From Pseudanabaena sp. Salubria-1 (GTDB lineage Bacteria > Cyanobacteriota > Cyanobacteriia > Pseudanabaenales > Pseudanabaenaceae), in the NCBI GenBank assembly GCA_023336205.1, contig JALQCR010000016.1, forward strand, positions 88,180 to 152,179: 64,000 nt of DNA, read 5' to 3'. A model generated the notes under the pieces. That model ran no database searches and was not told the DNA's origin. It was given only the letters and a program-made list of their open reading frames with translations. Below, piece by piece: positions 9,316 through 18,297 of the stretch. A program made the position numbers and the translations under genes. The number at the start of each line of letters is the position of its first letter. The first letter of the stretch is position 1.

Positions 9316-10005
9316 TTATATCTTCCACATTGCAATTAACTCATTTACAAGCATTTGCAATTGTTTTGTAGGCTCATCTAGATTAGGGATTTGATAGCCG
9401 TGTATAAGCCGATCGCGTATAGTTTGAATGACTCTCACTTGATCAAACTGCTCCATCGAAAGCTCACCTTGAGAATATAAATGATTAATCAAAGAGTTGG
9501 CAGGAAAGCGTTCTATCGGAATTGCAACTTGCCTAGCTTGACGACGCATAGCCGCTTCCAAAACTCCCCATAAATATAAAAAAGCTACTTCCACTTCTCC
9601 GATCACTAAAAACTTTTGAGCCTGTTCTTGGCGTTGCAACATTTGATCCCAAGTCATTAACTCACTATCATTTTGGGGATCGGCTGAAGAGATATCCTCT
9701 CCAGTTATCAGTAAAAATCTCCAACCATGATGCTGAGCTACTATTTCGGCAATTTCTCGATAGCGATCAACTGAGATTTTAGCAATTGAGTTTTTCAGTT
9801 CAATTATGTAACCTTCATCCAATCCCTTTCTCGCAATAAGATCTGGACAATAATTTCCCAAATCAAAAGGAATCAGAGATTTAGAAGGCTCGATTACAAC
9901 TTCAAATCCTTGCAATTTATATTTTTCTACAATTCCTTGCAATCTATTCTTTTCTAAAACTTTAGCGTCTAAACCCTTTTCAGTTAATTGAGAATCAACA
10001 GTCAT
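9316..10005 (-). CDS. REase-like (AHJR-type) nuclease fused to HEPN-like domain
   Basis: A 229-residue protein of two parts. Residues about 20-110 fit a PD-(D/E)xK nuclease fold of the archaeal Holliday-junction-resolvase-like kind: PDLIARKG followed by YIIELKNS (the ExK pair). The C-terminal half is helical and ends in IRDRLIHGYQI, an R-x4-H motif typical of HEPN domains. ATG overlaps the stop of the rusA-like gene by four bases (ATGA), so the two are translationally coupled. Combined nuclease activity is an inference from motifs. The pair lies between duplicated permease 3' ends, which points to arrival as a cassette. Similar proteins are common in cyanobacteria, but I know of no established function. 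Confidence 0.7.
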   Translation of the reverse strand: MTVDSQLTEKGLDAKVLEKNRLQGIVEKYKLQGFEVVIEPSKSLIPFDLGNYCPDLIARKGLDEGYIIELKNSIAKISVDRYREIAEIVAQHHGWRFLLITGEDISSADPQNDSELMTWDQMLQRQEQAQKFLVIGEVEVAFLYLWGVLEAAMRRQARQVAIPIERFPANSLINHLYSQGELSMEQFDQVRVIQTIRDRLIHGYQIPNLDEPTKQLQMLVNELIAMWKI

Positions 10006-10400
10006 AAGTAGTCCTCCAATGGTTTAGATTCAGCAACTCTAACATACACACATTCTATGCCCGATGTTATGCCTTGAACAAGTAGAATTGGACAGAGCGT
10101 AAGGTCAAATGTGCCAGATAGTGCGCGACGATGAGCATCTACATCTGTAATCAGTAAATCATCATCGTAAATAAGTCCAATAAGTGCATCCTGTATTGGT
10201 TTGATAATGTTGTCTGTATCAACAGGATCGCTGTTGTAAAGATATATCAACGTTAGCTGAAGATCTTTTCCAGAAAAAATTTTTTCTGTCCAAATTTTTG
10301 CAGCTTCATTTCTAACATATTGCTTCCATGCTTGTAAATTCGCGGTTTTTCTTGTTTGCAAAGATACGGGACGCTTAGGAATGAGAAAGTCAAAATACAT
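10002..10400 (-). CDS. RusA-family Holliday junction resolvase-like endonuclease
   Basis: A 132-residue protein, close to the usual RusA length (about 120). The hallmark acidic cluster is present: DPVDTDNIIKPIQDAL followed by LIYDDDLLITDVDAHR, which supplies the metal-binding aspartates and the conserved lysine. RusA cuts four-way DNA junctions; most copies are phage-derived. Its stop overlaps the start of the REase-HEPN gene by four bases. It starts only 13 bases after the permease stop on the same strand, so it may be read from the permease transcript. Confidence 0.85.
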   Translation of the reverse strand: MYFDFLIPKRPVSLQTRKTANLQAWKQYVRNEAAKIWTEKIFSGKDLQLTLIYLYNSDPVDTDNIIKPIQDALIGLIYDDDLLITDVDAHRRALSGTFDLTLCPILLVQGITSGIECVYVRVAESKPLEDYL

Positions 10401-10412
10401 AGCTACAAAAGG

Positions 10413-11270
10413 TCACTGTTCTTTCTTGCTACTAAATTTCTGAGTCAAGCCTTCGCCCACCAGTGATAAACCGATTGTCATTAAAGTAATCGCCAATCCA
10501 GGGAAAATTGTTGTCCACCAGATATTTTCGCCAGTCGAGAGAGCATCGAGAGCTTGCTTGAGATCGTGTCCCCATTCAGGCACATCTTCAGGAATACCTA
10601 AGCCCAAAAAGCCTAAACCTGCCAGAGTCAGAATTGCATCAGCGGCGTTGAGGGCGAAAATTACGGGTAAGCTTTGGATTACGTTAGGCGCGAGATATTT
10701 CATTAAGATGGTTTTCGTATCCGCACCGATCGCTTGAGCAGCTTCGATATAAACTTCGGTTTTCGTACTCACAGTTTGGTTGCGGATTACCCGAAAATAT
10801 TGGGGGATATAGGCGACACTGAGCGCGATCGCCGCATTCCAGACACCAGCACCGACCACAAAAGCGATCGTCAGCGAGAGCAATAAACTGGGCAATGTGT
10901 AGAGCGCGTCCATCAAAAACACTAAGATGCGATCGAGCCAACCACCTTTGTAGCCGCTTAGCATTCCCAAAGGTACGCCGATCGCTAAGCTAATTACAGT
11001 TGAGGCAATGGTTACCTGCCAAGCAACACCAGCACCAGCGATCGTTCTTGTAAATACATCATGTCCCTGTAAATCAGTACCAAACCAATGTTGTGGAGAT
11101 GGGGGCTGATGGATCGGATTGCTGAGAAATTCACTGGGATCGGTCAGGATTCCCATCGCTTGCAGCAATGGTGTGGCGATCGCCATCAGCAAAAAAGCAA
11201 CGCTAATGACGATGCCAACGGACATTAACTTTTGGGATACTGACTGCTTAGGCGATTTCATAGGGGACAA
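10413..11270 (-). CDS. DppC/OppC-type ABC transporter permease
   Basis: A 285-residue integral membrane protein with an N-terminal segment and about six hydrophobic helices. It has the DppC/OppC signature HWFGTDLQGHDVFTRTIAG near residue 60, and the EAA loop (YIEAAQAIGADTKTILMKYL) that contacts the ATPase. This family imports peptides or nickel; the substrate cannot be read from the sequence and no partner genes lie in the window. It is divergently placed to hisA. Its 3' end is duplicated at 9213-9312. Confidence 0.88.
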   Translation of the reverse strand: MSPMKSPKQSVSQKLMSVGIVISVAFLLMAIATPLLQAMGILTDPSEFLSNPIHQPPSPQHWFGTDLQGHDVFTRTIAGAGVAWQVTIASTVISLAIGVPLGMLSGYKGGWLDRILVFLMDALYTLPSLLLSLTIAFVVGAGVWNAAIALSVAYIPQYFRVIRNQTVSTKTEVYIEAAQAIGADTKTILMKYLAPNVIQSLPVIFALNAADAILTLAGLGFLGLGIPEDVPEWGHDLKQALDALSTGENIWWTTIFPGLAITLMTIGLSLVGEGLTQKFSSKKEQ

Positions 11271-11383
11271 AAGGGCAAATTAAAGGGCGAGTTAGACAAT
11301 AAAAGCGGATTTCCTTGATTTGTACTATACCGCGATCGCTAAATCTAGATAGAATAAGCTTCTGGGATCGTATGGTAAAAATT

Positions 11384-12148
11384 ATGGATGTAATTCCCGC
11401 AATTGATATTTTAGATGGACGCTGCGTCAGGCTCTATCAGGGGGATTATCAAAAATCAGAAGTATTTGGTGAAGACCCCGTTGAGGTTGCTCAGCGTTGG
11501 TATGACCAAGGCGCTAAGTATTTGCATGTGGTTGATTTGGATGGTGCAAAGGAAGGCAAGCCGAAAAACTTAAAGGTAATTGAGGCGATCGCCCGATCAA
11601 TTCCGATGCGAGTACAGATGGGTGGCGGTTTGCGCGATCGCGAAAGTATCGTGTCAGTGCTAAATTCTGGCGTGAGTCGGGTGATTTTAGGCACTGCGGC
11701 GGTGGAAAGCTCGCAACTAGTTGCCAATATCTGTGCAGAATTCCCTGAACAAATCATGATCGGCATTGATGCTCGTAATGGCAAGGTTGCCACGAGAGGC
11801 TGGTTGACCAATTCGGATGTAACGGCTGTGGATCTTGCCAGACGCATGACTTCTGTGGGCATCGCAGGAATTATCTATACAGATATTCATCGCGATGGCA
11901 CGATGCAGGGGCCAAATATCGAAGCTTTGCGTCAACTTGCCGAAAATGTCGATGTGCCAGTAATTGCTTCAGGTGGCGTTAGTTCGATTACGGATCTGTT
12001 AAATCTGGTATCGCTGGAATCCGTCGGCGTGAAGGGTGCAATCGTCGGCAAAGCCATCTACACAGGTGACATTCAGCTCAAAGAAGCTATTCGGGCTGTG
12101 GGTAATGGGCGTTGGCAAGATGTGATTGATAACTCAGCGATCGCCTAA
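11384..12148 (+). CDS. hisA: HisA, phosphoribosyl-formimino-AICAR-P isomerase
   Basis: The 254-residue product beginning MDVIPAIDILDGRCVRLYQG is a standard HisA TIM barrel. It carries out the fourth step of histidine synthesis, isomerising ProFAR to PRFAR. The catalytic aspartates are in PAIDILDG (early) and IYTDIHRDGTMQG (second half), with phosphate-binding glycines in QMGGGLRD and ASGGVSS. The frame is open further upstream to 11315, and an in-frame ATG at 11372 would add four residues; neither start has a strong ribosome site. Confidence 0.95.
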   Translation: MDVIPAIDILDGRCVRLYQGDYQKSEVFGEDPVEVAQRWYDQGAKYLHVVDLDGAKEGKPKNLKVIEAIARSIPMRVQMGGGLRDRESIVSVLNSGVSRVILGTAAVESSQLVANICAEFPEQIMIGIDARNGKVATRGWLTNSDVTAVDLARRMTSVGIAGIIYTDIHRDGTMQGPNIEALRQLAENVDVPVIASGGVSSITDLLNLVSLESVGVKGAIVGKAIYTGDIQLKEAIRAVGNGRWQDVIDNSAIA

Positions 12149-12156
12149 AATTCTAC

Positions 12157-12199
12157 AAAACCCCAAAGAGATTCGCGTCGCGAATCTCTTTGGGGTTTT
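12157..12199. terminator. Terminator between hisA and the convergent peptidase gene
   Basis: A perfect inverted repeat with arms of about 20 bp (AAACCCCAAAGAGATTCGCG) around a single-base centre, ending in a T-run on either strand. Located between converging genes, so probably bidirectional. Confidence 0.8.
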
Positions 12200-12233
12200 A
12201 TGTTACAAAGCACTGCGGAGCAGAGCTTTGTAA

Positions 12234-14087
12234 TTATTTGGGCAGAATGAAATGCGCCCATACATCGCCATCGACACCACACATATCGCGCATGTAAATG
12301 TATGGATAGCGCAAACTCTTTCCTTCGGTTTGGCTATAGCCTATAAGAGCATTACCATAAGGATCATGGACGATATATCCCTGCTCATCGAAGCCGATGA
12401 TCGTAATGATATGTCCGCCGTGGGTGAAGTAGCCCCCGATGACAACGGGACGATTAGCGATAATTTCCTGTTGGATTTGTGACCATGTGCGAGTAGTGCT
12501 AAAGTTGCCGCCAAAACCATAAGCCCGATAAAGCATCTGTAACACCGAATTATCAGTACGAGCTTGTCTACCGTGTCGATCGATTACCCATTGATATAGC
12601 TCATCTTCTAGCTGTTGTCGCGGATTACGCGATCGCCTACCGTGAAAAGCTAACACCATTGCGATCGAGGTGACATTACAAGTCACAAAAGGATCTCGCG
12701 GATTATCTAATTGCGAAAAATAGGGCACGCCTAAAACCTTACGCTTGGGCGTAATCTCGATCGCCTTATTGCCTTGCTGAAGGTTGACATGCCCCGCAAA
12801 TACAAAGCCCGACTTGCCCAGAGGTGGTACATCATCATTTAAAGTGACTTGGAAATGAATATCGGTCAGGCTATAGCTATCCAGACCGAACACATCACCT
12901 GTGTTGAGGGGTGCTAATTCATTTGCCGCTAACTGCCGCGCATCAATGGGGCGCTTCTTAAGTACAGTGTTTTGCCTAACGGTCAAGGTTTTCATGTCAG
13001 GATCGAACAGGATCTGCTTGCCATTTTTGGTGATGCTGATATGCCGCGCATAGAAAAAACCTACATTTCCAATCGGGGCAATCGCGGAGGTAAACTTCAC
13101 GCGAAAATGACCATTAACCGTCGCATAGCCACTAATCGGATAGGTCGTACCAGCCTTAACCATGATTTTTTGTGAATCGGAGAGGCTACTAGCATTTTGT
13201 GACGATGCTTTCAAAAAGGTGTCAGTAATCACCGTGGCGATCGCACCTTTAATCGGGATATCACTAACATCAGCAGGATTCGAGAAATCAAGGGATTCGC
13301 CCAGTTTCGATAATTCCACATGGGGCAAGAAAAAGAACCCAACATGTCCGACAGGAGCTAAGGGTTGCGCCAACTTAACTTGGACATGGTTAGCGGCGAT
13401 CGTAAAATTTCCATCCAATAAAAATTTTGTCCCCGCTTTCACCTCGACTTTTTGGGTAAATGGCAAAGACTGCGAAGCCGCAGTGGAAATCTTGAAAATC
13501 GTGTCTTGCTTCACCGTCAGCGTAATCGGTGCAATCAAATCCACATGGGGAGAGTAGAAATAACCAAAGGCTCCCATCGGTGCGATCGGTTGCTTGAGTA
13601 AAACCTTGATATGTCCATCGACAGAGCCATAACGCAATACTTCAAGGGTTTGTCCAGCCAGCACATCGACCTTACCATTCGGCGGTAAAGTCCCTGAATC
13701 CGCAGGAGAAGCTTTAAAACGAGTAGCTTGCTTGGTTATCAAGGCGATGTCAGGATTCTTAACTAAAATATTGACGATCAACTCAGCCAAAAGCTGATTA
13801 TTTGCACCAATCGCTCGCACCCGCAAAAATGTCGCCATCGCAGTTGGTAAACCAGCCGTAATTTTTACCTGCCAAGTACCTGTCGTGGCGTTAAGTTGCA
13901 CCGCAACTGGGGCATCGTTGGCTAAGGTGACGAGAATTTGTAAAACTTGAGTAAAGTCGGCTGTCCCTGCGATCGCAATTTCGCGATTGACCACTACCTC
14001 ACTGGGCGCTTGGGTAATCGCGATCGCTGTTTGCACTGGTGCAGGGGCAGGAGCATTAACAGGTGCATTATTTGAAGCGGCTGTCAT
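12234..14087 (-). CDS. Multi-repeat protein with C-terminal C39-like cysteine peptidase domain
   Basis: A 617-residue protein. After an alanine/proline-rich N-terminus and an immunoglobulin-like stretch (about 25-110) come four similar modules of some 75-90 residues, each with KxxxKxS...V.V.AGT...H.KV.L..P.AP.G..G.F...HV. The C-terminal 170 residues form a peptidase C39_2-like domain: VPYFSQLDNPRDPFVTCNVT supplies the catalytic cysteine and GGHIITIIGFDEQGYIVHDP the histidine and aspartate. The repeats look like binding modules; the substrate is not predictable. No classic signal peptide is evident, so location is uncertain. Confidence 0.75.
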   Translation of the reverse strand: MTAASNNAPVNAPAPAPVQTAIAITQAPSEVVVNREIAIAGTADFTQVLQILVTLANDAPVAVQLNATTGTWQVKITAGLPTAMATFLRVRAIGANNQLLAELIVNILVKNPDIALITKQATRFKASPADSGTLPPNGKVDVLAGQTLEVLRYGSVDGHIKVLLKQPIAPMGAFGYFYSPHVDLIAPITLTVKQDTIFKISTAASQSLPFTQKVEVKAGTKFLLDGNFTIAANHVQVKLAQPLAPVGHVGFFFLPHVELSKLGESLDFSNPADVSDIPIKGAIATVITDTFLKASSQNASSLSDSQKIMVKAGTTYPISGYATVNGHFRVKFTSAIAPIGNVGFFYARHISITKNGKQILFDPDMKTLTVRQNTVLKKRPIDARQLAANELAPLNTGDVFGLDSYSLTDIHFQVTLNDDVPPLGKSGFVFAGHVNLQQGNKAIEITPKRKVLGVPYFSQLDNPRDPFVTCNVTSIAMVLAFHGRRSRNPRQQLEDELYQWVIDRHGRQARTDNSVLQMLYRAYGFGGNFSTTRTWSQIQQEIIANRPVVIGGYFTHGGHIITIIGFDEQGYIVHDPYGNALIGYSQTEGKSLRYPYIYMRDMCGVDGDVWAHFILPK

Positions 14088-14145
14088 TACTGTTTCTCTG
14101 TTGACTACTGCCTCTATTACAACACTTTGCGCTCAGACCCAAACC

Positions 14146-14194
14146 AATAAATTTTTTAAAAGTGTTGCAAAGCAACACTTTTAAAAAATTTATT
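14146..14194. repeat. Long hairpin, upstream of the peptidase gene
   Basis: 23-bp perfect arms (AATAAATTTTTTAAAAGTGT plus TGC) around AAA. The tip GTTGCAAAGCAAC is the same as in the hairpin at 5866-5916. Confidence 0.6.
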
Positions 14195-14212
14195 TTGGTG
14201 CGCTCATTCTCT

Positions 14213-14263
14213 AAACCCAAAAAGTAAAGGCGGCACGAAGCGCCGCCTTTACTTTTTGGGTTT
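14213..14263. repeat. Second long hairpin in the same spacer
   Basis: Arms of about 22 bp (AAACCCAAAAAGTAAAGGCG plus GC) around ACGAAGC. The GGCGGC...GCCGCC core recalls the hairpins at 5739-5783 and 28901-28953. The two hairpins stand side by side in a divergent spacer where terminators are not expected. Confidence 0.6.
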
Positions 14264-14328
14264 TGTCTTGCCTTTGCATGAGAAAATAGCACAAACATCT
14301 CTAGAATTAACTAGATACGGGTATTGTT

Positions 14329-14523
14329 ATGGGCTTTGCTGATTATTCGATCGCTGAGATCGCGGAAGACTACAAACTCACCCTTGAGTCTGTATTTAAA
14401 CTATGCGATCGCCTTGGGATCGCTTACCAAGATGCCGAAACCAAACTTGCTTTGGAAGACGCAAAAGCCGTAATCATGGCATCCGAAGCCCAAAATTCTA
14501 AAACCTCTTTCAAAAATCCCTAA
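14329..14523 (+). CDS. Small conserved cyanobacterial protein, IF2_N-like fold
   Basis: 64 residues: MGFADYSIAEIAEDYKLTLE, then a short helix pair with LCDRLGIAYQDAETKLALED. The pattern fits the small helical IF2 N-terminal-like domain found in single-domain cyanobacterial proteins; a nucleic-acid role is a guess. It precedes psbV by about 90 bases on the same strand. Homologues near photosystem genes are, from memory, usual in cyanobacteria. The last dozen residues are low complexity. Confidence 0.7.
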   Translation: MGFADYSIAEIAEDYKLTLESVFKLCDRLGIAYQDAETKLALEDAKAVIMASEAQNSKTSFKNP

Positions 14524-14613
14524 AAACTCCAAAGAGTAATCGCGATCGCAAAATCGCAATAAATCTTTGAGATTAGGTTAAATTCTTTTAGATAAACTTA
14601 GATAAATTAAGTT

Positions 14614-15123
14614 ATGTCCGTAATTATGAACAAAAATTCTTTTAAATATTTAGCGGTGGCGATCGCATTCGTAATGCTAGCCTTCCAGCTTTTTACCACC
14701 AGCGTCAGCGCTGCCGACATTCCGATCGCTCTACGTACCGTTCCCCTTAACGAAAGCACCAATATTGTCTTAACCCAAAAAGACATTGCTAAGGGCAAGA
14801 AATTATTTTCTAATGCCTGTGCTACCTGTCACCTTGGCGGTGCAACTTTTACCAATCCCAACGTCAACCTTTCTCCTGAATCCTTGGCTGGAGCTAATCC
14901 AGTACGTAACAACGTCCTTGGTTTGGTAGATTTCATGAAAAAGCCTACTACCTATGACGGTGTTACTGAAATCTATGACGTTCACCCCAGTCTCAAGAGC
15001 ACCGATATTTTCCCCATCATGCGTGGACTTACCGACAATGACCTCAAGCTAATTGCTGGTTATATCCTGTACGAACCTAATGTTAGAGGTATCGGCTGGG
15101 GCGGCGGAAAGATATACTATTAA
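14614..15123 (+). CDS. psbV: PsbV, cytochrome c550 of photosystem II
   Basis: A 169-residue precursor. Residues 1-33 are a Sec signal peptide ending in VSA, and the mature part has the c-type haem motif CATCH (C69, C72, H73). The distal axial histidine is in EIYDVHPSLKS. The C-terminus WGGGKIYY is the PsbV signature. It is an extrinsic lumenal subunit that stabilises the oxygen-evolving manganese cluster. A second ATG four codons downstream (14626) is an alternative start. It is followed by petE on the same strand after a 140-base spacer. Confidence 0.96.
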   Translation: MSVIMNKNSFKYLAVAIAFVMLAFQLFTTSVSAADIPIALRTVPLNESTNIVLTQKDIAKGKKLFSNACATCHLGGATFTNPNVNLSPESLAGANPVRNNVLGLVDFMKKPTTYDGVTEIYDVHPSLKSTDIFPIMRGLTDNDLKLIAGYILYEPNVRGIGWGGGKIYY

Positions 15124-15263
15124 GCGAATAATGTAGCGTACTAGTCATACGCCACATTGAAGTAAGCTAATTTTATTAGCTTTTTCCTACGTGTTTTAGT
15201 TGCTTTGATTCGAGTCGAGTCGAATTAGTGCAAGTCAAGTTGAATTTTAGTCGGTAATTAATC

Positions 15264-15638
15264 ATGAATATTTCTTCCTTTGCGAAAAAGCTAGGTTTAG
15301 TGATTGCTAGCCTTTTGTTTGTTGTTGGTAGCTTCTTTATGTCAGTAAGCCCTGCTGCTGCTGATACTGTCACCGTTAAGATGGGTTCTGATGGTGGTCA
15401 GCTAGTATTCGAGCCTAAAGTGGTCACAATCAAAGTAGGCGATACTGTCAAATGGGTTAACAACAAAGCTTTCCCTCACAATGTTGTGTTTGACGGTCAT
15501 GCAGAACTTTCTCATAAGAAGCTAGCGCAAAAGCCTAAGGCTGAGCTAGAGTCCACCTTTAATGAAGCTGGTGAGTTCGCTTACTATTGCTCTCCCCACC
15601 GTGGCGCTGGTATGCAAGGTAAAGTAGTTGTTCAATAA
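15264..15638 (+). CDS. petE: Plastocyanin precursor
   Basis: A 124-residue precursor with a signal peptide cut after about residue 33 (SPAAA-DTV). The type-1 copper ligands are all present: H72 (FPHNVVF), C109, H112 and M117 (YYCSPHRGAGM). It carries electrons from cytochrome b6f to photosystem I in the lumen. Mature length fits cyanobacterial plastocyanins. A strong terminator follows. Expression in many cyanobacteria is copper-controlled, but I see no clear operator here. Confidence 0.97.
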   Translation: MNISSFAKKLGLVIASLLFVVGSFFMSVSPAAADTVTVKMGSDGGQLVFEPKVVTIKVGDTVKWVNNKAFPHNVVFDGHAELSHKKLAQKPKAELESTFNEAGEFAYYCSPHRGAGMQGKVVVQ

Positions 15639-15658
15639 CAGCTAAGCTTTTTTCCCGC

Positions 15659-15695
15659 AAAAAAGAGGTGCAAACATTGTTTGCACCTCTTTTTT
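15659..15695 (+). terminator. Rho-independent terminator of petE
   Basis: A perfect 17-bp stem (AAAAAAGAGGTGCAAAC with an ATT loop) with a T-run 3' of the stem, 20 bases after the petE stop codon. Confidence 0.9.
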
Positions 15696-15802
15696 GTTTT
15701 AAGTGATTTGCGATCGCTTTGATGTAATTGATGAAGATGGATTATCATCCTATCTAAATGTCATAATTATCAAAGATGGCTTTCCAAAAAATTTCATTCA
15801 GC

Positions 15803-17305
15803 ATGAGTAACTGTCTTTGTCTTGCTTGCGATCGTTCAAACTCAATAACAACCAAGTTTTGCAGTCAATGCGGCGCTAAGTTGCAAATTCAAGAGCGTTA
15901 TCGCGCTTTGAAGGTAATCGGACAAGGGGGATTTGGTAAGACTTTTTTGGCTCAGGATGAGTCGAAGCCATCACAGCCTCGTTGTGTGATTAAGCAGTTT
16001 GCGTTTGAGACGATCAATCCTAATGCGAGTCAAGGGACTTTGGATGTTGCCATCAGGTTATTTGAGCAGGAGGCAAAACGGCTTGATGATTTGGGTAAGC
16101 ATCCGCAAATTCCTGAACTTCTATCTTTTACAATTCATGAGGGTAAGCAGTACCTCATCCAAGAGTTTATCGATGGTGAGACTTTGGAACAGGAGTTAAG
16201 GCGTGTTGGTGCTTTTAGTGAGCAGCAGGTGCGGGATGTATTGGTGGAGGTGCTGCAAATCTTGGAGTTTGTGCATAGCAAGTCGGTAATTCATCGCGAT
16301 ATTTCGCCAGACAATATCATTCGGCGGCGCAGTGATCAAAAGTTAGTGCTGGTAGATTTTGGGGCGGCAAAACACGCAACGGCGACGTTGTTGGCAAAAA
16401 CGGGGACGGGCATCGGGAAGCCAAGTTATGGCGCTCCTGAGCAAATGTTGGGTAAGTCGGTATTTCAGAGCGATTTGTTTGGATTGGGTGTGACTTGTTT
16501 GCATTTGCTCACGAATGTGGAACCGTTTACGCTCTATGACGTTTTGGAGAATGAATATCAATGGCGACAGTTTTTGAATGGGAAGGTGGTGAGCGATGAG
16601 TTTGAGAAGCTGTTAGATCAGATGACTGCTTACAGGGTTAAAGAACGCTCAAGTTCAGTTGTGGAAGCTTTACGAGAGTTAGGAATTACTCGTATCAACA
16701 CTGTAAGCACTTCTTCTAGTTATAGTTTTAAATCTGCTGACTTACCTTTTGAACATCGTTTCTCCGTTATATCAGTCAAATCACACCAGAATAATCACCA
16801 AGCTAGTATTCACTACCCTATTGAATATGGCAATTTAGAGAGATTGTTAAAAGCGAAAAAATGGAGACAAGCCGATGTAATGACAGGAATCATAATGCTA
16901 AAAGTCACAAATCGCCAAAAGGAGGGTTGGCTAGATGCTACGAATATTCAAAATTTTCCTTGTCCAGATTTGCTAACTATTGATCACCTCTGGTCTCATT
17001 ACAGCAACTATCGATTTGGGTTTAGTGTGCAGAAAAATTTGTGGTTACAATATGGCAGCCAGAGCGGTGTGTATAAATCTGAAATATGGCAAAAGTTTGC
17101 AACAAAGCTGGGTTGGTACAGTACTAGAAGCAATAAGTGGCTAACTCATGATGAATTTATGCAAAATACGAAAAATGGTAATGATGCACTTCTTGCTAGT
17201 CTACCTATGGACTATGCTATTCCAAAGAATTCGATAGAAGGCAATTTTGTAAGTCTAGATAGTATTGAATCGGTTACAAAAGTAATTTCAAGATGCAATA
17301 GATGA
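15803..17305 (+). CDS. Serine/threonine protein kinase with zinc ribbon and C-terminal GUN4 domain
   Basis: From ATG at 15803 the product is 500 residues; an earlier in-frame ATG at 15776 adds nine. It opens with a four-cysteine zinc ribbon (CLACDRSNSITTKFCSQCGA). The kinase domain follows, with glycine loop GQGGFGKTFLA, HRDISPDN (catalytic loop) and VDFGAAKH (metal loop, DFG). The last 150 residues (LERLLKAKKWRQADVMTGII and GWYS....WLTHDE) form a GUN4 domain, which in stand-alone proteins binds porphyrins for magnesium chelatase. The fusion suggests kinase control by a tetrapyrrole-related signal, an inference only. Confidence 0.9.
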   Translation: MSNCLCLACDRSNSITTKFCSQCGAKLQIQERYRALKVIGQGGFGKTFLAQDESKPSQPRCVIKQFAFETINPNASQGTLDVAIRLFEQEAKRLDDLGKHPQIPELLSFTIHEGKQYLIQEFIDGETLEQELRRVGAFSEQQVRDVLVEVLQILEFVHSKSVIHRDISPDNIIRRRSDQKLVLVDFGAAKHATATLLAKTGTGIGKPSYGAPEQMLGKSVFQSDLFGLGVTCLHLLTNVEPFTLYDVLENEYQWRQFLNGKVVSDEFEKLLDQMTAYRVKERSSSVVEALRELGITRINTVSTSSSYSFKSADLPFEHRFSVISVKSHQNNHQASIHYPIEYGNLERLLKAKKWRQADVMTGIIMLKVTNRQKEGWLDATNIQNFPCPDLLTIDHLWSHYSNYRFGFSVQKNLWLQYGSQSGVYKSEIWQKFATKLGWYSTRSNKWLTHDEFMQNTKNGNDALLASLPMDYAIPKNSIEGNFVSLDSIESVTKVISRCNR

Positions 17306-17321
17306 GAATCAATAAAATCCT

Positions 17322-17524
17322 GTAGGGGCAGAGCATTACCGCCACAATTTATGAATTTTGCAATCCATTTAAATCGGTAATGCTCTGCCCTAAACCTTCG
17401 CAAATCACCACAATCCCCAAACCGCAGGGATAAGCGATCGGTCACAGCGAAGAGGGTAAAGCATTTGCGTATATAGATTTCGGTGATAATTTATGAATGT
17501 CGGCGCAAATGCTCTACCCCTACA
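17322..17524. repeat. Double-hairpin repeat R1, copy b
   Basis: An uninterrupted copy, GTAGGGG to CCCCTAC. The first stem is around CAGAGCATTACCGCC / GGTAATGCTCTG, the second around AAAGCATTTGCG / CGCAAATGCT. Lies between the kinase gene and the RHH/PIN module. Confidence 0.8.
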
Positions 17525-17578
17525 TTTATAAAAAATTACTTTTTGTTAAAATAAAAATAATCAACGCTGTTACTTTCT

Positions 17579-17797
17579 ATGCAACAAACTATAACGCTCA
17601 ACTTACCAGCCGATGTCAGAGATTCACTCGAAGCGCGATCGCAGATTGAAGCAATCTCATCCCTCGAACTGATCGAACGCGCAGTTCGTGAGTATCTTTT
17701 AGTGCGTAGATTGCAAACATTACGCGAAAAAATGCTTAAACAAGCTGACCTGCAAGGCGGATTTACTGACGAAGATATCTTTGAAATGGTGTCATGA
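17579..17797 (+). CDS. Ribbon-helix-helix type antitoxin
   Basis: 72 residues. The N-terminal strand TITLNLPADV followed by helices to about residue 45 fits a ribbon-helix-helix DNA-binding fold, and the rest is a charged tail that would wrap the toxin. It overlaps the downstream PIN gene by four bases (ATGA), the usual antitoxin-first order. Probably represses its own operon. Confidence 0.75.
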   Translation: MQQTITLNLPADVRDSLEARSQIEAISSLELIERAVREYLLVRRLQTLREKMLKQADLQGGFTDEDIFEMVS

Positions 17798-18213
17798 GAA
17801 TAGTCCTTGATACCAATGTCTTAATAGCATCACTGATCTCTAGAGGTAAATGTTATGCACTTGTAGAAAATTCGCTCAAAGTTCATGAGATTATTTCTTC
17901 TAAATTTATATTGGACGAACTAGCAGAAAAGCTCCAAAAGAAATTCAAGTATGAGATAGAAGATATAAATGAAGCTTTATCAATATTTCGCTCAAAGATG
18001 GAAATAGTCATCCCTTCTCAATTAGAGCAGCAAGTATGTCGAGATATTGATGATGATTGGATTTTGGCAACAGCTTTAGCTGGTAAAGCTCAATGTATCG
18101 TTACGGGAGATAAAGATTTGTTAACGATCGCCCGATTCGAGAATATTGATATTATTGCCCCAGTGGATTTTCAAGCCTATGAGGAACAATACATTTCTAA
18201 CCTAGCGCCCTAA
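17794..18213 (+). CDS. PIN-domain toxin
   Basis: 139 residues with the PIN ribonuclease layout: VLDTNVLI (first Asp, residue 6), an acidic residue in the middle (SKFILDELAEKL), and DDDWILATALAGKAQCIVTG then DKDLL (last acidic pair). PIN toxins cut RNA with bound metal. All key acidic residues appear intact, so the module is likely functional together with the gene at 17579. Confidence 0.85.
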   Translation: MRIVLDTNVLIASLISRGKCYALVENSLKVHEIISSKFILDELAEKLQKKFKYEIEDINEALSIFRSKMEIVIPSQLEQQVCRDIDDDWILATALAGKAQCIVTGDKDLLTIARFENIDIIAPVDFQAYEEQYISNLAP

Positions 18214-18297
18214 CTTTTTCAATAAATCTTGGAGGCAAAAACATGAGTAAATTTCAAATATTTGATTCCGTTACCTTAAATCAAGACATTCAGCTTC

